Source: Halarsenatibacter sp964462585 (GTDB lineage: Bacteria > Bacillota > Halanaerobiia > Halanaerobiales > Halarsenatibacteraceae). Taken from it: a stretch of DNA of 43,800 bases. Below the pieces are notes generated by a model that saw only the letters and a list, made by a program, of their open reading frames with translations, was not told the origin of the DNA and searched no databases. Numbering within the stretch: the first letter of the stretch is position 1; each line of letters begins with the position of its first letter. The DNA is taken from positions 1 through 43,800 of the forward strand of contig CAYXAK010000005.1 of NCBI GenBank assembly GCA_964462585.1, in the 5' to 3' direction. A program made the translations under genes and the position numbers. Of this stretch, positions 22,809 through 31,734 are shown piece by piece.

Positions 22809-23036
22809 TCACTTGATATCGACCGTCACCTTCTTGTCGGCTTTGGCCGCAGCCGCCTTGACCACCTTGCGGATGGCCCGGGCTATGCGGCCCTGTTTTC
22901 CTATAACTTTGCCCATATCTTCATCGGCCACGGTGAGCTTGATCCTCACGCTCTTCTCGCCGCGGCTCTCCTTTACCTCGACCTCTTCGGGATTATCGAC
23001 GATGCTGCGGGCTATGATCTCGACCATCTCTTTCAC
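22809..23036 (-). CDS. khpA: KH-domain RNA-binding protein KhpA (YlqC)
   Basis: 75-residue single KH domain protein; KhpA acts with KhpB as an RNA chaperone in Gram-positive bacteria. The KH loop is VIGKQGRIARAIR (residues 44-56), with the GxxG reading GKQG. It sits between rpsP and rimM, as is normal in Firmicutes. Confidence 0.95.
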   Translation of the reverse strand: MKEMVEIIARSIVDNPEEVEVKESRGEKSVRIKLTVADEDMGKVIGKQGRIARAIRKVVKAAAAKADKKVTVDIK

Positions 23037-23053
23037 TGGCAGCCCTCCTCCGG

Positions 23054-23326
23054 TTAATTATCTTCTCCTTGGAATTTAGCCCAGACTCCGGTATCCTTGA
23101 GCAGACTGCGGACTGTGTTGGAGGGGCGGGCTCCATTCTCCAGCCACTCCAGGGCCTTTTCCTCATCTATCTCCACCTCTGAAGGCTGCTGTTTGGGATC
23201 ATAGGTCCCCAGCTCCTCCAGAAAACTGCCTGTTGTGGCATTGCGGGAATCGGATACTACCACGCGGAAAGAAGCCTGGCGCTTCTTGCCCATTCTCTTC
23301 AGTCTTATCTTTACGGACATATTCAC
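23054..23326 (-). CDS. rpsP: 30S ribosomal protein S16
   Basis: Small-subunit assembly protein, 90 aa, with the conserved start KIRLKRMGKKRQASFRVVV and the segment EELGTYDP. Located in the conserved ffh-rpsP-khpA-rimM-trmD string, 17 bases before khpA. Confidence 0.97.
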   Translation of the reverse strand: MNMSVKIRLKRMGKKRQASFRVVVSDSRNATTGSFLEELGTYDPKQQPSEVEIDEEKALEWLENGARPSNTVRSLLKDTGVWAKFQGEDN

Positions 23327-23360
23327 TTCACCTCCACTTTTTTGTTGCTTGAAGGACAGT

Positions 23361-24707
23361 TTAGAAGGGCAGATTGAGACCTCCGGGAAGATTTCCGGAG
23401 AGCTTGTCCTTCTTTTTATTGAGCTGTTTCATCATCTTCTTTGTCTGACGGAACTGCTTGAGCAGCCTGTTCACATCCTGGATCTCGGTGCCGCTGCCCT
23501 CGGCAATGCGCCGGCGGCGGCTGCCGTCTATTATATCGGGATTGCGGCGCTCCTCCGGTGTCATGGAGCTGATGATGGCCTCTATCTTATCCAGCTGATC
23601 CTCTTCCACCTGGATGTTTTTCAGCTGCTTGGCGGCTCCCATGCCGGGAATCATGCCCATTATCTCGTCTATGGGTCCCATGTTGCGGACCTGATCCATC
23701 TGGTCCATGAAATCGGCCAGTGTGAATTTATCCTCGCGCAGCTTCTGCTCCAGCTCCTCGGCCTGCTTCTCATCGAAGGACTCCTCGGCTCTCTCGATCA
23801 GACTGAGCATATCGCCCATGCCCAGTATGCGCGAGGCCATCCGGTCGGGATGGAATGTCTCCAGCTCGTTGAGCTTCTCGCCAACACCGGCATATTTGAT
23901 GGGGCGGCCTGTCACCTCTCTGATCGAGAGGGCGGCACCTCCCCTGGCATCGCCATCGAGCTTGGTCATCAGCATGCCGTCGATATCGAGCTGCTCGGTG
24001 AATTTCTCGGCCACGTTGACGGCGTCCTGGCCTGTCATGGCATCGACCACCAGCAGTATCTCCTCGGGGTCGACTGCGGCCTTGATATCGCTGAGCTCCT
24101 CCATGAGCTCCTCATCTATATGCAGACGGCCGGCGGTATCGACTATGACCATGTCATTGTCCTGGCGCTCGGCCGAAGATATCGCGCCCTTGACGATATC
24201 GACGGGATCGTTCTCATCGCCCATCTGGAAGACATCGACATCGAGCTGTCTGCCCAGCTGTTCCAGCTGGTCGATGGCACCGGGCCGGTAGATGTCGGCT
24301 GCCACCATGAGCGGGCTCTTGCCCTCTTTCTTGAAATGATTGGCCAGCTTGCCGGCAGAGGTCGTCTTACCGGAACCCTGCAGGCCGACAAGCATGATCA
24401 CCGTGGGCGGTTTATCGGCGAAGTTTATATCGACATGTTCGCCGCCCATCAAATCGGTCAGCTCTTCTTTTACTATCTTGATCACCTGCTGGGCCGGTGT
24501 CAGGCTGTCCATAACCTCTTCCCCGACTGCTCTCTCCTCGATGCGGTTTATGAAGTCCTTGACAACCCTGTAGTTGACATCGGCCTCCAGCAGCGACATC
24601 CTCACTTCTTTCAGGGCGGATTTGACGTCATCCTCGGACAGTTTGCCCTTGCCCCTCAGCTTATCAAAAGTATCCTGCAATTTTTCAGCCAGACCTTCAA
24701 ATACCAT
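23361..24707 (-). CDS. ffh: signal recognition particle GTPase Ffh
   Basis: SRP54 homologue that binds 4.5S/scRNA and signal sequences and docks with FtsY for co-translational membrane targeting. An N domain (1-90) precedes the G domain, with G1 GLQGSGKTTSAGKLA (about 107-121), DTAGRL, TKLDGDARGG and GVGEK. A Met-rich M domain follows (about 295-448). Length is 448 aa. It follows ylxM by 12 bases. The gene for the SRP RNA is not in this window. Confidence 0.97.
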   Translation of the reverse strand: MVFEGLAEKLQDTFDKLRGKGKLSEDDVKSALKEVRMSLLEADVNYRVVKDFINRIEERAVGEEVMDSLTPAQQVIKIVKEELTDLMGGEHVDINFADKPPTVIMLVGLQGSGKTTSAGKLANHFKKEGKSPLMVAADIYRPGAIDQLEQLGRQLDVDVFQMGDENDPVDIVKGAISSAERQDNDMVIVDTAGRLHIDEELMEELSDIKAAVDPEEILLVVDAMTGQDAVNVAEKFTEQLDIDGMLMTKLDGDARGGAALSIREVTGRPIKYAGVGEKLNELETFHPDRMASRILGMGDMLSLIERAEESFDEKQAEELEQKLREDKFTLADFMDQMDQVRNMGPIDEIMGMIPGMGAAKQLKNIQVEEDQLDKIEAIISSMTPEERRNPDIIDGSRRRRIAEGSGTEIQDVNRLLKQFRQTKKMMKQLNKKKDKLSGNLPGGLNLPF

Positions 24708-24719
24708 GATACAGACCTC

Positions 24720-25064
24720 CTATAGGCAGTTTTTTATGCGCCTAACTGCCTGGAGCAGACGCTGGCGTCTTTCCTCATCCAGAGGTTCTTTCTGGTTGAG
24801 CCCCTCCAGCAGGCAGTCAGTTTCCTCCTGCAGGACCCGATAACTGGCAAAGATGCCCAGCCGGTCCTCGTAGTCCCGCAGCTGCTCCTCGGCTCTCTTG
24901 AGGTGATCGTAAACACCCTGGCGGCTGATATCCAGATTCTCCGCTATCTCGCCCAGCGAATAATCCTGGTAGAAATAATAGCGCATGATCTCCTGCTGCC
25001 GGGGTGTGAGCAGATCACCGTAAAAATCGAAGAGCTGGCTTAATTTTACGGTTTTTTCCAGCAA
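24720..25064 (-). CDS. ylxM: YlxM/UPF0122 helix-turn-helix protein
   Basis: Small protein with an HTH like sigma-70 region 4 (SLGEIAENLDISRQGVYDHLKR, about residues 38-59), always linked to ffh in Firmicutes; it binds SRP components in streptococci. The TTG at 25064 is preferred: AGGTGA lies 5 bases upstream and the N-terminus MLEKTVKLSQLFDFY then matches the family start. A GTG at 25073 would have no ribosome binding site. It is the first gene of the operon behind the promoter at 25115-25143. Confidence 0.88.
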   Translation of the reverse strand: MLEKTVKLSQLFDFYGDLLTPRQQEIMRYYFYQDYSLGEIAENLDISRQGVYDHLKRAEEQLRDYEDRLGIFASYRVLQEETDCLLEGLNQKEPLDEERRQRLLQAVRRIKNCL

Positions 25065-25114
25065 ATTTATCACCTGCTGTTAAGTAATTTACCTTTACAC
25101 GCTCACACAGAAAC

Positions 25115-25143
25115 AGTATAACCCATATGGCGGCCTATGTCAA
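25115..25143 (-). promoter_or_regulatory. sigma-A promoter of the ylxM-ffh-rplS operon
   Basis: Minus strand TTGACA (perfect), 17-base spacer, TATACT, in the ftsY-ylxM spacer. The leader is about 45 bases. Confidence 0.88.
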
Positions 25144-25171
25144 GTGTCATGTCAGGCGAGAAGACCGAAAT

Positions 25172-26182
25172 TTAGCTGCCGTTCTCCTCCCCGGCAAAGA
25201 GGGCCTCGACGAAGGAATCGGCATCGAAATCCTGCAGATCTGCCGCCTCCTCGCCCACACCTATCAGCCGGATGGGAAGGCCCAGCTCGTTGCGCACGGC
25301 CACAACTATACCGCCGCTGGCCGTACCGTCGAGCTTGGTCAGGGCAATGCCGTCCACATCGACGGCCTCATCGAACTTCTCGGCCTGATGCAGGGCATTC
25401 TGACCCGTGGTGGCATCGAGGACCAACAGCACCTCGACAGCCTCCTCACCGGCCTCGCGGCCTATGACCCTTCTCACCTTTTCCAGCTCCTGCATGAGGT
25501 TCTTCTGGGTGTGCAGACGTCCGGCCGTGTCGACTATGAGCAGATCCATATCACGGGATTTAGCCGCCTGCACGGCATCATAGGCCACAGCGGCGGCATC
25601 GGCTCCCTCCTGCTGGGCTATGACATCTATGCCCAGGCGGTGCCCCCAGGTCTCTATCTGCTCTATGGCCCCGGCCCGGAAGGTATCGCCGGCGGCCAGC
25701 AGCACATCCTGGCCTCTATTTTTGTAGCGGTTGGCCAGTTTGGCGATGGTGGTGGTCTTGCCCGAACCGTTGACACCGACCACCATCAAAACCTTTAGCC
25801 CCTCCCAGGACTGGAGTATCTGCTCCTCACAGTCCAGTATCTCCCTGATTCTCACCTGGAATTCACGGTAGAGCTCCTCCGGTTCCTCCAGCTTCTCCTC
25901 CTGCTGGTATTCTTTGAGGTCTGATATGAGATCCATCGTCGTCCTCACACCCACATCGGCCTTGATCAGGGTTTCCTCCAGCTCCTCGTAGAGCTCGTCA
26001 TCTATTTTGCTGCGGCCGGAGAAGATATTGCTGACCTTATCGACAAAACCCCTGCGCGATTTTTTCAGGCCTTCTTTGAGCCGGCCGAAGAGATTTTTGC
26101 TCTCATCGGCCTTCTGGCCCAGATGTTCCTTCTGCTTTTTTTCCTCTTTCTCTTCATCATCACTTCCGAATATATTGAACAT
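25172..26182 (-). CDS. ftsY: SRP receptor GTPase FtsY
   Basis: Membrane-associated GTPase that receives SRP-ribosome complexes. An acidic/Lys-rich start (residues about 6-30) precedes the N domain and the G domain with GVNGSGKTTTIAKLA (G1), DTAGRL (G3) and TKLDGTASGG (G4). The ATG at 26182 has GGAGG 8 bases upstream; an ATG two codons earlier overlaps the stop of the preceding gene (TAATG) and is too close to that site. The acidic A domain is very short. Confidence 0.96.
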   Translation of the reverse strand: MFNIFGSDDEEKEEKKQKEHLGQKADESKNLFGRLKEGLKKSRRGFVDKVSNIFSGRSKIDDELYEELEETLIKADVGVRTTMDLISDLKEYQQEEKLEEPEELYREFQVRIREILDCEEQILQSWEGLKVLMVVGVNGSGKTTTIAKLANRYKNRGQDVLLAAGDTFRAGAIEQIETWGHRLGIDVIAQQEGADAAAVAYDAVQAAKSRDMDLLIVDTAGRLHTQKNLMQELEKVRRVIGREAGEEAVEVLLVLDATTGQNALHQAEKFDEAVDVDGIALTKLDGTASGGIVVAVRNELGLPIRLIGVGEEAADLQDFDADSFVEALFAGEENGS

Positions 26183-26187
26183 AGCCA

Positions 26188-27324
26188 TTACCTCCTTCTC
26201 AGTTCCAGCTGCTGACAGAGATCGGTGAACTCCTGAGCAATGCTGTAGCGCTTTTTGCGCAGCTTAACCTCGGTTTCGGGATCTTCCACCTCAAAAAATC
26301 TCTGTTCCAGCTCCTCATTTTCGTCGGCCAGCTGGAAGAGCCTCTCGCTCTTCTGCACGGCCATAACACCTTTGATCTCGCCATCTTCGTTGTGGCCTAC
26401 AGCCAGTATCGGCCTGCCCCAGGTGCCGGGGCCGGCCATGGCATCGCTCATATGCATCACACCCGAACCACCGGGATGGGTGTGCACTATGACAGTATCT
26501 GCGGGCATGATATCCGTGTAGAACTCGCGCAGCGAAAGCCCCTCTATATCGCGGTAGGCTGAGGCCAGAAGGCGTGAGGGTATATAGCCCATACCCCCCA
26601 CAATTATATCGCTGCAGCGGGTGATATGGCCCTCTTCATCGACTTCACCGTAGGCTGCCACCTCACGGCCGGGCTCGGTATCCATCGATCTCTGCACGAG
26701 CTCCCGGGCAAAATCCTCCTCGATAGAGGAGATCTCGACCCGGTCCAGTGTCCACTGCTCGGATCTTCTCAAACACTTCTCACCGGCCTCACACTCCACG
26801 GATTTTAGCTCCTGGCTGATCTCCAGAAACTTCAATCTCAGTCTGGTAACTCCCCTGAGGGCGCTGCGCTCCTCCTCCATGGTGGCTGCGGCCAGCGAAT
26901 CGAGCTGGGCCCTCTCCGATCTGGTCGCCAGGCGAAAATGCTCGGCCCGGGGGTGAAGTATGCCTATACCTGCTACCTGCTGGTGTTTGATTCCTATCTT
27001 CACCACCGGCATGCCGAAAAGATTTATCGACGAGGTGCTGACTATAATCCCGGTCTGCCCGGGGTCTGTCGTCACATAGACCGCATTTTCGGGCAGGGAG
27101 TTGATCATCTCCAGCAGCGAGGCCTTCTCCTGGTGGGATATCTCCGCCAGCATCAGGCGGTGGGGTATGCCCGAGACACCTCCATCTATTATCCGGCTGT
27201 GGCCGCTGATGATGCCCTCTTCATCGACATAGCCGATGGCGGCCACCTGGCGGCCCTGGCCCAGCCGGTTGCTCCTTTTTACCATCTTATTCACAAGCGA
27301 GTCTGAGATACCGTTTATTTCCAC
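26188..27324 (-). CDS. tandem JAMM-like protein with one predicted active and one degenerate half
   Basis: Unrecognised 378-aa protein between smc and ftsY. Its halves are copies: GRQVAAIGYVDEEG (24-37) matches GREVAAYGEVDEEG (219-232), and the blocks around 83-98 and 279-294 align without gaps. The second half has H281-T-H283-P and D294, exactly the HxHx10D spacing of JAMM/MPN+ metalloproteases, plus E221 in the place of the JAMM glutamate. The first half has Q26, T85, D87 and S98 at those four positions. A Glu/Arg-rich helical region (about 135-215) joins them, and the C-terminus (about 325-378) is also charged and helical. No signal peptide. The start is GTG with AGGAG 12 bases upstream, a little far. 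The ftsY start overlaps its stop region. I infer a Zn-peptidase or isopeptidase fused to a pseudoenzyme; the substrate is unknown. Confidence 0.75.
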   Translation of the reverse strand: MEINGISDSLVNKMVKRSNRLGQGRQVAAIGYVDEEGIISGHSRIIDGGVSGIPHRLMLAEISHQEKASLLEMINSLPENAVYVTTDPGQTGIIVSTSSINLFGMPVVKIGIKHQQVAGIGILHPRAEHFRLATRSERAQLDSLAAATMEEERSALRGVTRLRLKFLEISQELKSVECEAGEKCLRRSEQWTLDRVEISSIEEDFARELVQRSMDTEPGREVAAYGEVDEEGHITRCSDIIVGGMGYIPSRLLASAYRDIEGLSLREFYTDIMPADTVIVHTHPGGSGVMHMSDAMAGPGTWGRPILAVGHNEDGEIKGVMAVQKSERLFQLADENEELEQRFFEVEDPETEVKLRKKRYSIAQEFTDLCQQLELRRR

Positions 27325-27362
27325 AGATTATATTCACTCCTATTTTTGGGTTCTGGCTGATT

Positions 27363-30300
27363 TTAGCGGGCCATCTCCTTCTCATACTGAACTGATACCA
27401 GCCTGGATACGCCGGTCTCGGACATGGTCACACCGTAGATGGTATCGGCGATGGCCATGAGCCTCTTGCGGTGGGTGACGATTATGAACTTGCTGAAGCG
27501 GGAATACTGCTCCAGAAAGCGGGCGAACATGTCCAGATTGGCATCATCGAGCGAGGCTCCTATCTCGTCCAGCACGTAGAGCGGGCTGGGTTTTACCTCC
27601 AGAAAGGCGAAGATGAGAGCGATGGCGGTGAGCGCCTTCTCACCCCCGGAGAGCAGTGAGAGCCGCTTGAGGCGTTTGCCCGGAGGCCGGGCCGTGATAT
27701 CGACACCGGTCTCCAGGGGGTTATCGGGCTCGGTCAGCTCCAGGCGGGCACTGCCCCCGTCGAAAAGTCTGGTGAAGGTGCTCTGAAACTCGCTGTCCAC
27801 CTGCTCAAAGGTCTCCAGAAAGAGCTCGGACATCTTCTCCTCCAGCTCATCTATCACACCCTGGATCGAATCACGGGCCGAGGTGAGGTCATCCCGCTCA
27901 TCCTGGAGAAAATCGTAGCGTGATTTGAGCCTGTCGTATTCGTCTATGGCCCCCAGGTTGACATCGCCCAGTTTTTGCAGTCTGTTCTCCAGCTCCTCGA
28001 TCTCCTCCCGGGGATCCTCCGCCGCCTCTGAGGCTGTGAACCGGCTGCGGGCCTCCTCCAGTGTGAGGTCATATTTATCCTGCAGGCGGCTTTTTACCTT
28101 CTCCAGGGCGGATTTGAGCCTGCCGGCCCTGAGCTCCAGCGAATGAAGCTCCTTCTCGGCCGCTTCCTTTTCCTGGCGGTGATTTTCCACCTCTTTTTCC
28201 CGGCTCTGACAGCGGTTCCTGCAGGCCTTGAGATTTCGCTCCAGCTCTTTCTTTTTCTCCTCAAGCTCCTCCAGCTCTTCCTGTGAGCTCTTCTTTCTCC
28301 CCTGCAGTTTTTCCCTTCTTTCATCTATATCTTCGAGGCGCGAACGGCTCTCATCCAGCTTTTGCTCCAGCTCCTCCAGCCGCTCCCGGCCGGCGGTGAT
28401 CTCATCCCGGCAGTCATCGAAGCTCCCGCGCTGAGAGCTTATCTTCTCCTGCAGTCTGGTGGTATTGAGCCTGGCATCCTGGAGCAGATGGTCGAGCTTC
28501 TCCTTTCTGTTCCTGATCCGCTCCAGTCTCCTTTCCAGAGATTCCTGCCGGCTCTGCTGGCGGCGGCTCTTCTCATCCAGGCGCTCCAGCCGCTTGCGGC
28601 AGGAATCTATCCTCTCTGTCAGCTCATCTCTTTCCCTCTCACCCTCCTGCAGGCGCTGGGAGAGATCCTCTTTATCACTCTCCAGCTTATTCAGCTCTTT
28701 CTTTTTCTCCTCCAGTTTGCTCTTCTTCTCTCTCATTCTCTCCGATAGATCGGCGATCTCGTCCACTTTTTTCTGCAGGTCATCCCGCTGTGAGCGCAGT
28801 CTTTTCAGCAGGGATTTCAGCTCATCCCGCAGTCTGCGCCTCTCCTCCCTCAGGCCTGCTGCCTTCTCCGCCAGCTCTTTCTTCTGGCGCGAGCGCCTGA
28901 GCAGGACCGTGGATTTTTCCTGGCGGGTGCCTCCTGTCATGCTGCCGCCGGGATTTACCAGATCTCCCTCAACTGTGGCGATCTTCAGGCTTCTCTCCGC
29001 CCGGCGGGAGAGCCTGACGGCGGACTTCATATCGGATGCGATCAGTGTCCGGCCCAGCAGATAATCGATGATATTCTCCAGGCGGGCCTCATATTCCACC
29101 ACCTCACAGCCTGATGCCAGATAACCGTTATCCCGCTCCAGGCCGGTGCCGGCAGGCGATATGCGGCTGCCCTCTATCATATCCAGGGGCAGAAAGGTGG
29201 CCCGGCCCGAATCGCTCTGCTTGAGAAATTCTATGGCCCTGCGGGCGGAGCCGGAATCCTCGACCACAACCTGCTGCAGGCGGCTGCCCAGCAGGGCGGC
29301 CACGGCCGTCTCGAATCTCTCCTCCACATCTATCAGCCTGGCCACAGGACCTATGATGCCCTCCATATCGTCATTGTTCATGACCGCTTTTACACCGCTG
29401 TAATAGCCCTGGGCCTGTCTCTGCATGCGCCGGCGGGCCTGCCAGCGGGAGCGGCAGCGGGAATAGCGGTTGTGGAGATCGCTCAGTTCCTCTTTGAGGC
29501 TTTCCTCCCGGGCGGAAAGGGAGTTCGTCTCCTCCTCTTTTATCTTTTTATCTCTTTTGAGCTCACCCAGCTCCTCCTCCATCCGCTCCAGATCTTCCAG
29601 CAGGTTTTCGGCTTCAGCGCGGATATTCTCCATCCGCGAGCCGGCCCGATCTTTCTCCTCTTCCAGCTCCTGACAGCGCTTTTTTTGGCTCTGATATCGC
29701 TCCTTAAGACGGGCCAGCTCCCGGTTCAGATTCTCCTTCTTCTTTTCCCTATCCTCGCTCCGGCCGGAATCGAGCCGGGCTCTGAGCGATATCTCCTGAT
29801 AGAGCAGCCTCTCACGGCCGGCCAGGATCTCCTCCTGCCTCAGCCGCTGTTCCTCTTTGAGTTTTTCCAGGCGGGAGAGCTCCTTCTCTATCATCTCCTG
29901 CTCCTCCATCAGTTCCTGCAGGTTCTCTTCCGCCTCTTCCCTGCGCTCCTGAAAATTTTCTATGTTCTCCCCGGCGTTCTTCTCCCGTTCTTCCAGAATA
30001 TCCAGATTTTTATCTATCTCCTGCAGCCTGCTTTTGGCCTGGAAGATATCGCCTGTGGTATCATCCAGCTTCCCCTGCAGTTCCTCACGCTTATCCTGCA
30101 GCTTTTCCAGGCCGGACTGCTTTTCCGCCAGTATCCGCTTCTCATTCTCAGCTCTTTCCTCCAGCTTCTCCCTTCTCTCCCGGAGTTTTTCCAGCTCATC
30201 CTCATTTTCCCGGTGGGTCGCTATCAGGTAGGATCCCTCCAGGTCCTTCATGCGCTGGAAAACCTCCCGGTATTCTCTGGCCCTTTCCGCCTCCTTCTCA

Positions 30301-30914
30301 AGGGGATCAAGGCGGCCTTCTATCTCGGCTATGATATCGTCAACTCGCTGCAGATCCTGGCGCGTTCTCTCCAGGCGGCGCTCGGCCTCCTCCTTGCGGC
30401 GGCGGTGGCGGCTGATGCCGGCTGCCTCCTCGAACATCTCCCGCAGATTTTTGGGGCTGCTGTTGATGATGGCCTCCACCCGGTTCTGGCCGACCACCGA
30501 ATAGGCTTCCTGGTTGAGGCCTGTATCATCGAGCAGATCCCTGATATCCTTGAGCCGGCAGCGGTCATCGTCCATAAAATAATTGCTGCTGCCATCGCGA
30601 TCCACCCTGCGGCTCAAAACCACGGACTCCTCCTCCAGAGGCAGCTGGCCGGAGGAGTTGTCGAGCTTGATGCTGACCTCGGCCTTCTCCCGGGCTGATC
30701 TGTTCTCACTGCCGGAGAATATGACATCGGCCATCTTGCTCCCCCGCAGGGCCGAGGGACTCTGCTCACCCATAACCCAGCGGATGGCATCGACAATATT
30801 GCTCTTGCCGCTGCCGTTGGGCCCGACTATGGCCGTTATATCGCTGCCGGATAGATCGAGCGTCACCGGACTGGCAAAGGATTTAAACCCCTTCATGTAG
30901 AGCTCCTGCAGCAT
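27363..30914 (-). CDS. smc: chromosome segregation ATPase SMC
   Basis: Structural maintenance of chromosomes protein, the ATPase core of the bacterial condensin with ScpA and ScpB. Walker A GPNGSGKS (31-38), a long coiled coil, a hinge (about 505-665), the second coiled coil, ABC signature LSGGEKALTA (1088-1097) and Walker B PLYVLDE (about 1111-1117). Length (1183 aa) is normal. GGGGAGG lies upstream of the ATG. A terminator-like hairpin (30933-30968) sits about 20 bases before the gene. scpA and scpB lie just upstream, so the whole complex is encoded at one locus. Confidence 0.97.
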   Translation of the reverse strand: MLQELYMKGFKSFASPVTLDLSGSDITAIVGPNGSGKSNIVDAIRWVMGEQSPSALRGSKMADVIFSGSENRSAREKAEVSIKLDNSSGQLPLEEESVVLSRRVDRDGSSNYFMDDDRCRLKDIRDLLDDTGLNQEAYSVVGQNRVEAIINSSPKNLREMFEEAAGISRHRRRKEEAERRLERTRQDLQRVDDIIAEIEGRLDPLEKEAERAREYREVFQRMKDLEGSYLIATHRENEDELEKLRERREKLEERAENEKRILAEKQSGLEKLQDKREELQGKLDDTTGDIFQAKSRLQEIDKNLDILEEREKNAGENIENFQERREEAEENLQELMEEQEMIEKELSRLEKLKEEQRLRQEEILAGRERLLYQEISLRARLDSGRSEDREKKKENLNRELARLKERYQSQKKRCQELEEEKDRAGSRMENIRAEAENLLEDLERMEEELGELKRDKKIKEEETNSLSAREESLKEELSDLHNRYSRCRSRWQARRRMQRQAQGYYSGVKAVMNNDDMEGIIGPVARLIDVEERFETAVAALLGSRLQQVVVEDSGSARRAIEFLKQSDSGRATFLPLDMIEGSRISPAGTGLERDNGYLASGCEVVEYEARLENIIDYLLGRTLIASDMKSAVRLSRRAERSLKIATVEGDLVNPGGSMTGGTRQEKSTVLLRRSRQKKELAEKAAGLREERRRLRDELKSLLKRLRSQRDDLQKKVDEIADLSERMREKKSKLEEKKKELNKLESDKEDLSQRLQEGERERDELTERIDSCRKRLERLDEKSRRQQSRQESLERRLERIRNRKEKLDHLLQDARLNTTRLQEKISSQRGSFDDCRDEITAGRERLEELEQKLDESRSRLEDIDERREKLQGRKKSSQEELEELEEKKKELERNLKACRNRCQSREKEVENHRQEKEAAEKELHSLELRAGRLKSALEKVKSRLQDKYDLTLEEARSRFTASEAAEDPREEIEELENRLQKLGDVNLGAIDEYDRLKSRYDFLQDERDDLTSARDSIQGVIDELEEKMSELFLETFEQVDSEFQSTFTRLFDGGSARLELTEPDNPLETGVDITARPPGKRLKRLSLLSGGEKALTAIALIFAFLEVKPSPLYVLDEIGASLDDANLDMFARFLEQYSRFSKFIIVTHRKRLMAIADTIYGVTMSETGVSRLVSVQYEKEMAR

Positions 30915-30932
30915 ATGACTACCTCCCCACAG

Positions 30933-30968
30933 AATAAAAACCTATCCCGGTCAGACCTCTGGATAGGT
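30933..30968 (-). terminator. terminator between the pseudouridine synthase gene and smc
   Basis: Minus strand ACCTATCC (30961-30968) pairs with GGATAGGT (30940-30947), followed by TTTTTATT. The hairpin begins at the stop codon of the pseudouridine synthase gene and ends about 20 bases before the smc ATG. No promoter was found after it, so smc may depend on read-through or on a promoter inside the upstream gene. Confidence 0.75.
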
Positions 30969-31729
30969 CAGCTCTGGCTGGCTGATTCGGTTTCACCGTC
31001 GCTCTCCTTCATTTTTTCCTTCAGCTTCTCAATATTCTCAATCTCTTCCCGGTTCAGATCGCGCCATTCTCCCGGGGCGAGATCGCCCAGTTCGATGGGG
31101 CCTGCTTTTATGCGCTTCAAATCCAGCACCTCGTATCCCACTTCTGCACACATTCTCCTGATCTGGCGCTTTCTGCCCTCGTGCAGTGTCATCTTAAATC
31201 TGGTATTCTCCCCGCTGTAGCCGACCTCGCTCAGGCGGGTCGGTGCGGTCATGCCGTCCTCCAGTTTGATTCCATCCTCCAGGTCGGCCAGGGCTTCGCT
31301 GGTGAGTATGCCGCTCACCTCCACCTCATATGTCTTGGGCACCTCAAAGGTGGGATGTGTGATGATATGTGTGAGCCTGCCGTCGTTTGTCAGCAGTATC
31401 AGCCCCCGGGAATCATAATCCAGCCTGCCCACGGGATAGAGCCGCTGGGGCAGGTGGTCGACATAATCGACCACGGTTTTACGTCCCCGGGGATCGGAGG
31501 CCGAGGAGATCACACCTGTGGGCTTGTTTAGCTTGATATAACGGCGTTTTTCCCGCTCAAGCTCACGGCCGTCGACCCTGACGGTATCGCTGGTGGGGTC
31601 GATTTTGACTCCCATCTCTGTCACCTTTTCCCCGTTGACCGTGACCCGGCCCTCCGCTATAATCTCCTCGGATTTGCGCCGGGAGGCTACACCGGAGTGG
31701 GCCATGAATTTCTGCAGCCTCATCTTCAC
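30968..31729 (-). CDS. rluB: RsuA/RluB family pseudouridine synthase
   Basis: rRNA pseudouridine synthase of the RsuA/RluB/RluE group. An S4 RNA-binding domain (RLQKFMAHSGVASRRKSEEI) is followed by the catalytic segment VGRLDYDSRGLILLTNDG, with the catalytic Asp in GRLD. It is downstream of scpB, as in Bacillus, where the RluB homologue acts on 23S rRNA. The GTG at 31729 is preferred: AAGGG lies 9 bases upstream. TTG 31738 and ATG 31723 are alternatives. It overlaps or abuts the scpB stop (31735). The C-terminus is acidic. Confidence 0.92.
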   Translation of the reverse strand: MKMRLQKFMAHSGVASRRKSEEIIAEGRVTVNGEKVTEMGVKIDPTSDTVRVDGRELEREKRRYIKLNKPTGVISSASDPRGRKTVVDYVDHLPQRLYPVGRLDYDSRGLILLTNDGRLTHIITHPTFEVPKTYEVEVSGILTSEALADLEDGIKLEDGMTAPTRLSEVGYSGENTRFKMTLHEGRKRQIRRMCAEVGYEVLDLKRIKAGPIELGDLAPGEWRDLNREEIENIEKLKEKMKESDGETESASQS

Positions 31730-31734
31730 AGTGA

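Noticed and set aside
23235..24725. Long plus-strand reading frame (about 496 codons) opposite ffh
   Set aside because: It lies antisense to a clear ffh gene; its translation has no recognisable domain and its length follows from the codon use of the real gene.
29472..30698. Plus-strand frame of about 408 codons, Leu-rich, opposite smc
   Set aside because: It is the mirror of the SMC coiled coil (Glu/Lys-rich codons read as Leu/Phe on the other strand), not a membrane protein gene.
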